Positions 17,315 through 18,756 of a stretch of 18,756 nucleotides of DNA are shown here, piece by piece. The translations under genes and the position numbers were made by a program. The notes under the pieces are model-generated. The model was not told the DNA's origin, made no database searches, and worked only from the letters and a program-made list of their open reading frames with translations. How positions within the stretch are numbered: the first letter of the stretch is position 1; every line of letters begins with the position of its first letter. This DNA comes from Wuchereria bancrofti (lineage: Eukaryota > Nematoda > Chromadorea > Rhabditida > Onchocercidae): assembly GCA_005281725.1 (NCBI GenBank), contig SSBO01000062.1, forward strand, positions 1 through 18,756, given 5' to 3'.

Positions 17315-17758
17315 TTAATCGAACTTCGTCAACAATCCCGGTAAAACAAATTCCGGATCGCCGGGATAAAAAAAGGCATTAATGGGCAGAACTCCATGAG
17401 AATTGTGCCACGCCTTCTCGTATGTCTCAGCATTTTTTCTAACTTTTCCAGAAGTTGTCACATGTGTTTGACCATTCTCACTTTTTTGACATTCCTCTCG
17501 CGACAGTCTCTTTATTCGAGCATTGAATGGTTGAGTTAAAAGTTGGTCTTTACAAAATTCAATCTCGAATAACTTATTGTTTAGTTCATTCAGTTAAATC
17601 TTTTTTGTCATTCTATAATTTTCGATTTTTCATTTTAAATCAAAATCTTTTCGATATTTTGATTGTAAATTAAATTTTCTAAAAAATTTAACAAGATACA
17701 TCCTCGTTCTGGCAGTATCGATACCTCTCATAAAGGCTTGGTAGTTTTCCGAAACCGC
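17315..17758 (-). pseudogene. Unidentified gene, last exon, with two in-frame stops
   Basis: One minus-strand frame runs 148 codons without a frameshift. It starts ENYQAFMRGIDTARTRM, continues YLVKFFRKFNLQSKYRKDF, meets TGA (17630-17632) and TAA (17594-17596), then reads LNELNNKLFEIEFCK, DQLLTQPFNARIKRLSREE, SGKVRKNAETYEKAWHNSHG and VLPINAFFYPGDPEFVLPG, ending LLTKFD and TAA (17315-17317). The last 92 codons are uninterrupted and strongly protein-like, with a motif-rich WHNSHGVLPINAFFYPGDPE end. I do not recognise the family. No ATG begins the open part, so it is the 3' part of a spliced or broken gene. The diverged relative at 1381-1510 has Arg (CGA) where this copy has TGA, which supports loss of an ancestral sense codon. 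Confidence 0.6.
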
Positions 17759-18124
17759 TCATGAAGCCTCGACAATTTATGTTACAAATTATTTTACCAA
17801 ACTTTGTCTAAATTTGATTAAATGTCAAACTGGTTGGTACCAATAGCTTTATCAAGGATATTTAGAGAAGTAAAAAAATAATATAAATAAAATTGAAGAA
17901 AATTTATGGAATAATTTGGAAACAAAATTTCCAATGCATAATATATTCTGGTTTATTTAATTTTGTTTTTTGTTTCCTTTTTTTTGTTTTGTTTTTGTGA
18001 CAGAACACTTAAAATAAGCAAATTCACGTATTCATTAATTTTATAGTGAAATCTTCCCCATGGACTTCCCTTATTCTAGAAAAAAATTCTTAAACCTTAC
18101 TTCCTGTGCTTGTGAGGTTGTGAG
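17759..18124. other. No gene seen; T-rich tract
   Basis: AT-rich, with a T-rich low-complexity run (about 17955-17999). In minus sense it could be the intron between the two flank coding blocks, but clear splice sites were not identified. Confidence 0.4.
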
Positions 18125-18322
18125 CTATGCCGACGGTAGCACATTCCGTCCGGTTGGATCTCCCATCTTATTAATAGAAGAGATTTTGGGCTCGTTAGAA
18201 TAATAGTCGTTTTGGAAGAATGATAACTCCGGCTTTAAATTCGAGCATAATGAAGCTCATTTAGCCTTGTAAAGCAGTTCATGAAAAAGATACTTCAAAG
18301 AACCAGTAGATTTCGCCATCAT
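18125..18322 (-). pseudogene. Unidentified small coding block with in-frame TGA
   Basis: ATG at 18322-18320 starts MMAKSTGSLKYLFHELLYKA-K, then TGA (18257-18259). The same frame goes on as ASLCSNLKPELSFFQNDYY, SNEPKISSINK and MGDPTGRNVLPSA to TAG (18125-18127). Both halves look coding, and the second half is the more convincing. A TGA from TGG or CGA would explain it as a nonsense lesion. Alternatively the second half is an exon with its own acceptor and the ATG part is chance. No selenoprotein feature is evident. No family recognised. Confidence 0.45.
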
Positions 18323-18467
18323 CGTTCAACTTGTTTGGCTTAACTAATCAGCTTCAAGTGTAAAGAGTGTGACTAGTTCAAAAGAGATATTATAACAAAG
18401 CACCGTAGCGATAGGCGAAGGACGAAATCTCTTCGAATTTTAAATTTTCTTTTGAAAAAAAAGTTAC

Positions 18468-18756
18468 CTTCAAACCAGTACTTGCTGACCATAGATTCTT
18501 CTGCAATACTTCTGGCAACATATTAAAAATAGATTTGCCTAGGATTCTCATCATAGAAATCTAAAAATTTGTTCGATGAAAACAATCTACGGACCCAAGG
18601 AGAACAACTTCTCGTCTTGCAAGTAGCAAACTTCAACAGAAATTTTAGAACATCGAGAAGAGGTGGTAGATCAATGAAGTCAAGCAGAGCAGATCCAATC
18701 ATATGCAAATTTCTGCTACCACAAAGAACTTTGAAAATAGTGCATGGACCAAACAA
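18468..18756 (-). pseudogene. Unidentified gene, partial exon with a frameshift
   Basis: The minus-strand frame enters from beyond the window: FGPCTIFKVLCGSRNLH, MIGSALLDFIDLPPLLDVL, KFLLKFATCKTRSCSPWVRR, LFSSNKFLDFYDENPRQI, then stop. After a one-base shift near 18530 it continues NMLPEVLQKNLWSASTG-LK to a donor AAG|gtaact at 18468. The Leu-rich helical sequence could be a helical-repeat protein, but no family is recognised. There is no reliable start: the first ATG (MIGS) is internal and the frame is open to the window end. Gene order and strand would allow it to be an upstream exon of the blocks at 18322-18125 and 17758-17315. Confidence 0.5.

Noticed and set aside
18125..18322. Selenoprotein
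   Set aside because: No selenoprotein family resemblance or SECIS-like structure was recognised, and neighbouring blocks carry ordinary nonsense lesions.

Overview
The window looks like AT-rich nuclear DNA of an invertebrate animal. The evidence is GT-AG introns of a few hundred bases, a SKI2-family RNA helicase, and a decayed Pao/BEL-type retrotransposon integrase. A nematode would fit, but nothing here proves it. No gene in the window is intact. It holds coding remnants carrying stops, frameshifts, insertions or missing parts.

Most of the 18.7 kb is one locus repeated. The reference copy U is 1063-7277, forward. Everything else up to 17120 is the reverse complement of parts of U, with no net length change: 1-1061 = rc(5967-7027), 7279-9133 = rc(4095-5949), 9135-10989 = rc(3930-5784), 10991-15085 = rc(1398-5492), 15087-17120 = rc(1063-3096). 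Each switch falls on a single n (1062, 7278, 9134, 10990, 15086). The last segment runs without an n into single-copy sequence (17121-18756), so the natural left neighbour of U is the reverse complement of 17121-18756. The reverse pieces form an overlapping chain with one 17-base hole (5950-5966), and U sits exactly in that hole in the opposite orientation. This looks like mis-scaffolding of redundant contigs rather than a natural repeat.

Order of content, read in U orientation. The flank holds three coding remnants (18756-18468, 18322-18125, 17758-17315). U then holds: an LTR- or promoter-like stretch (1063-1380); a diverged partial relative of the last flank remnant (1381-1510); a well-coded block with two in-frame TAA codons (1838-2065); exons of unknown identity (2679-2808, 2840-2912, 2994-3241); SKI2-like helicase exons (3575-3720, 4148-4275) and a SKI2 C-terminal piece (4824-4898) with most of the helicase missing between them; the last two exons of an unidentified gene (5042-5150, 5744-5827); one exon of another (6242-6299); and the integrase remnant (6911-7277).

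The genes do not form a working set. The most interesting biology is how they are broken. The helicase pieces carry short insertions copied from nearby sequence, including an inverted copy followed by two copies of downstream intron sequence. Most nonsense codons are the kind made by C:G to T:A change.
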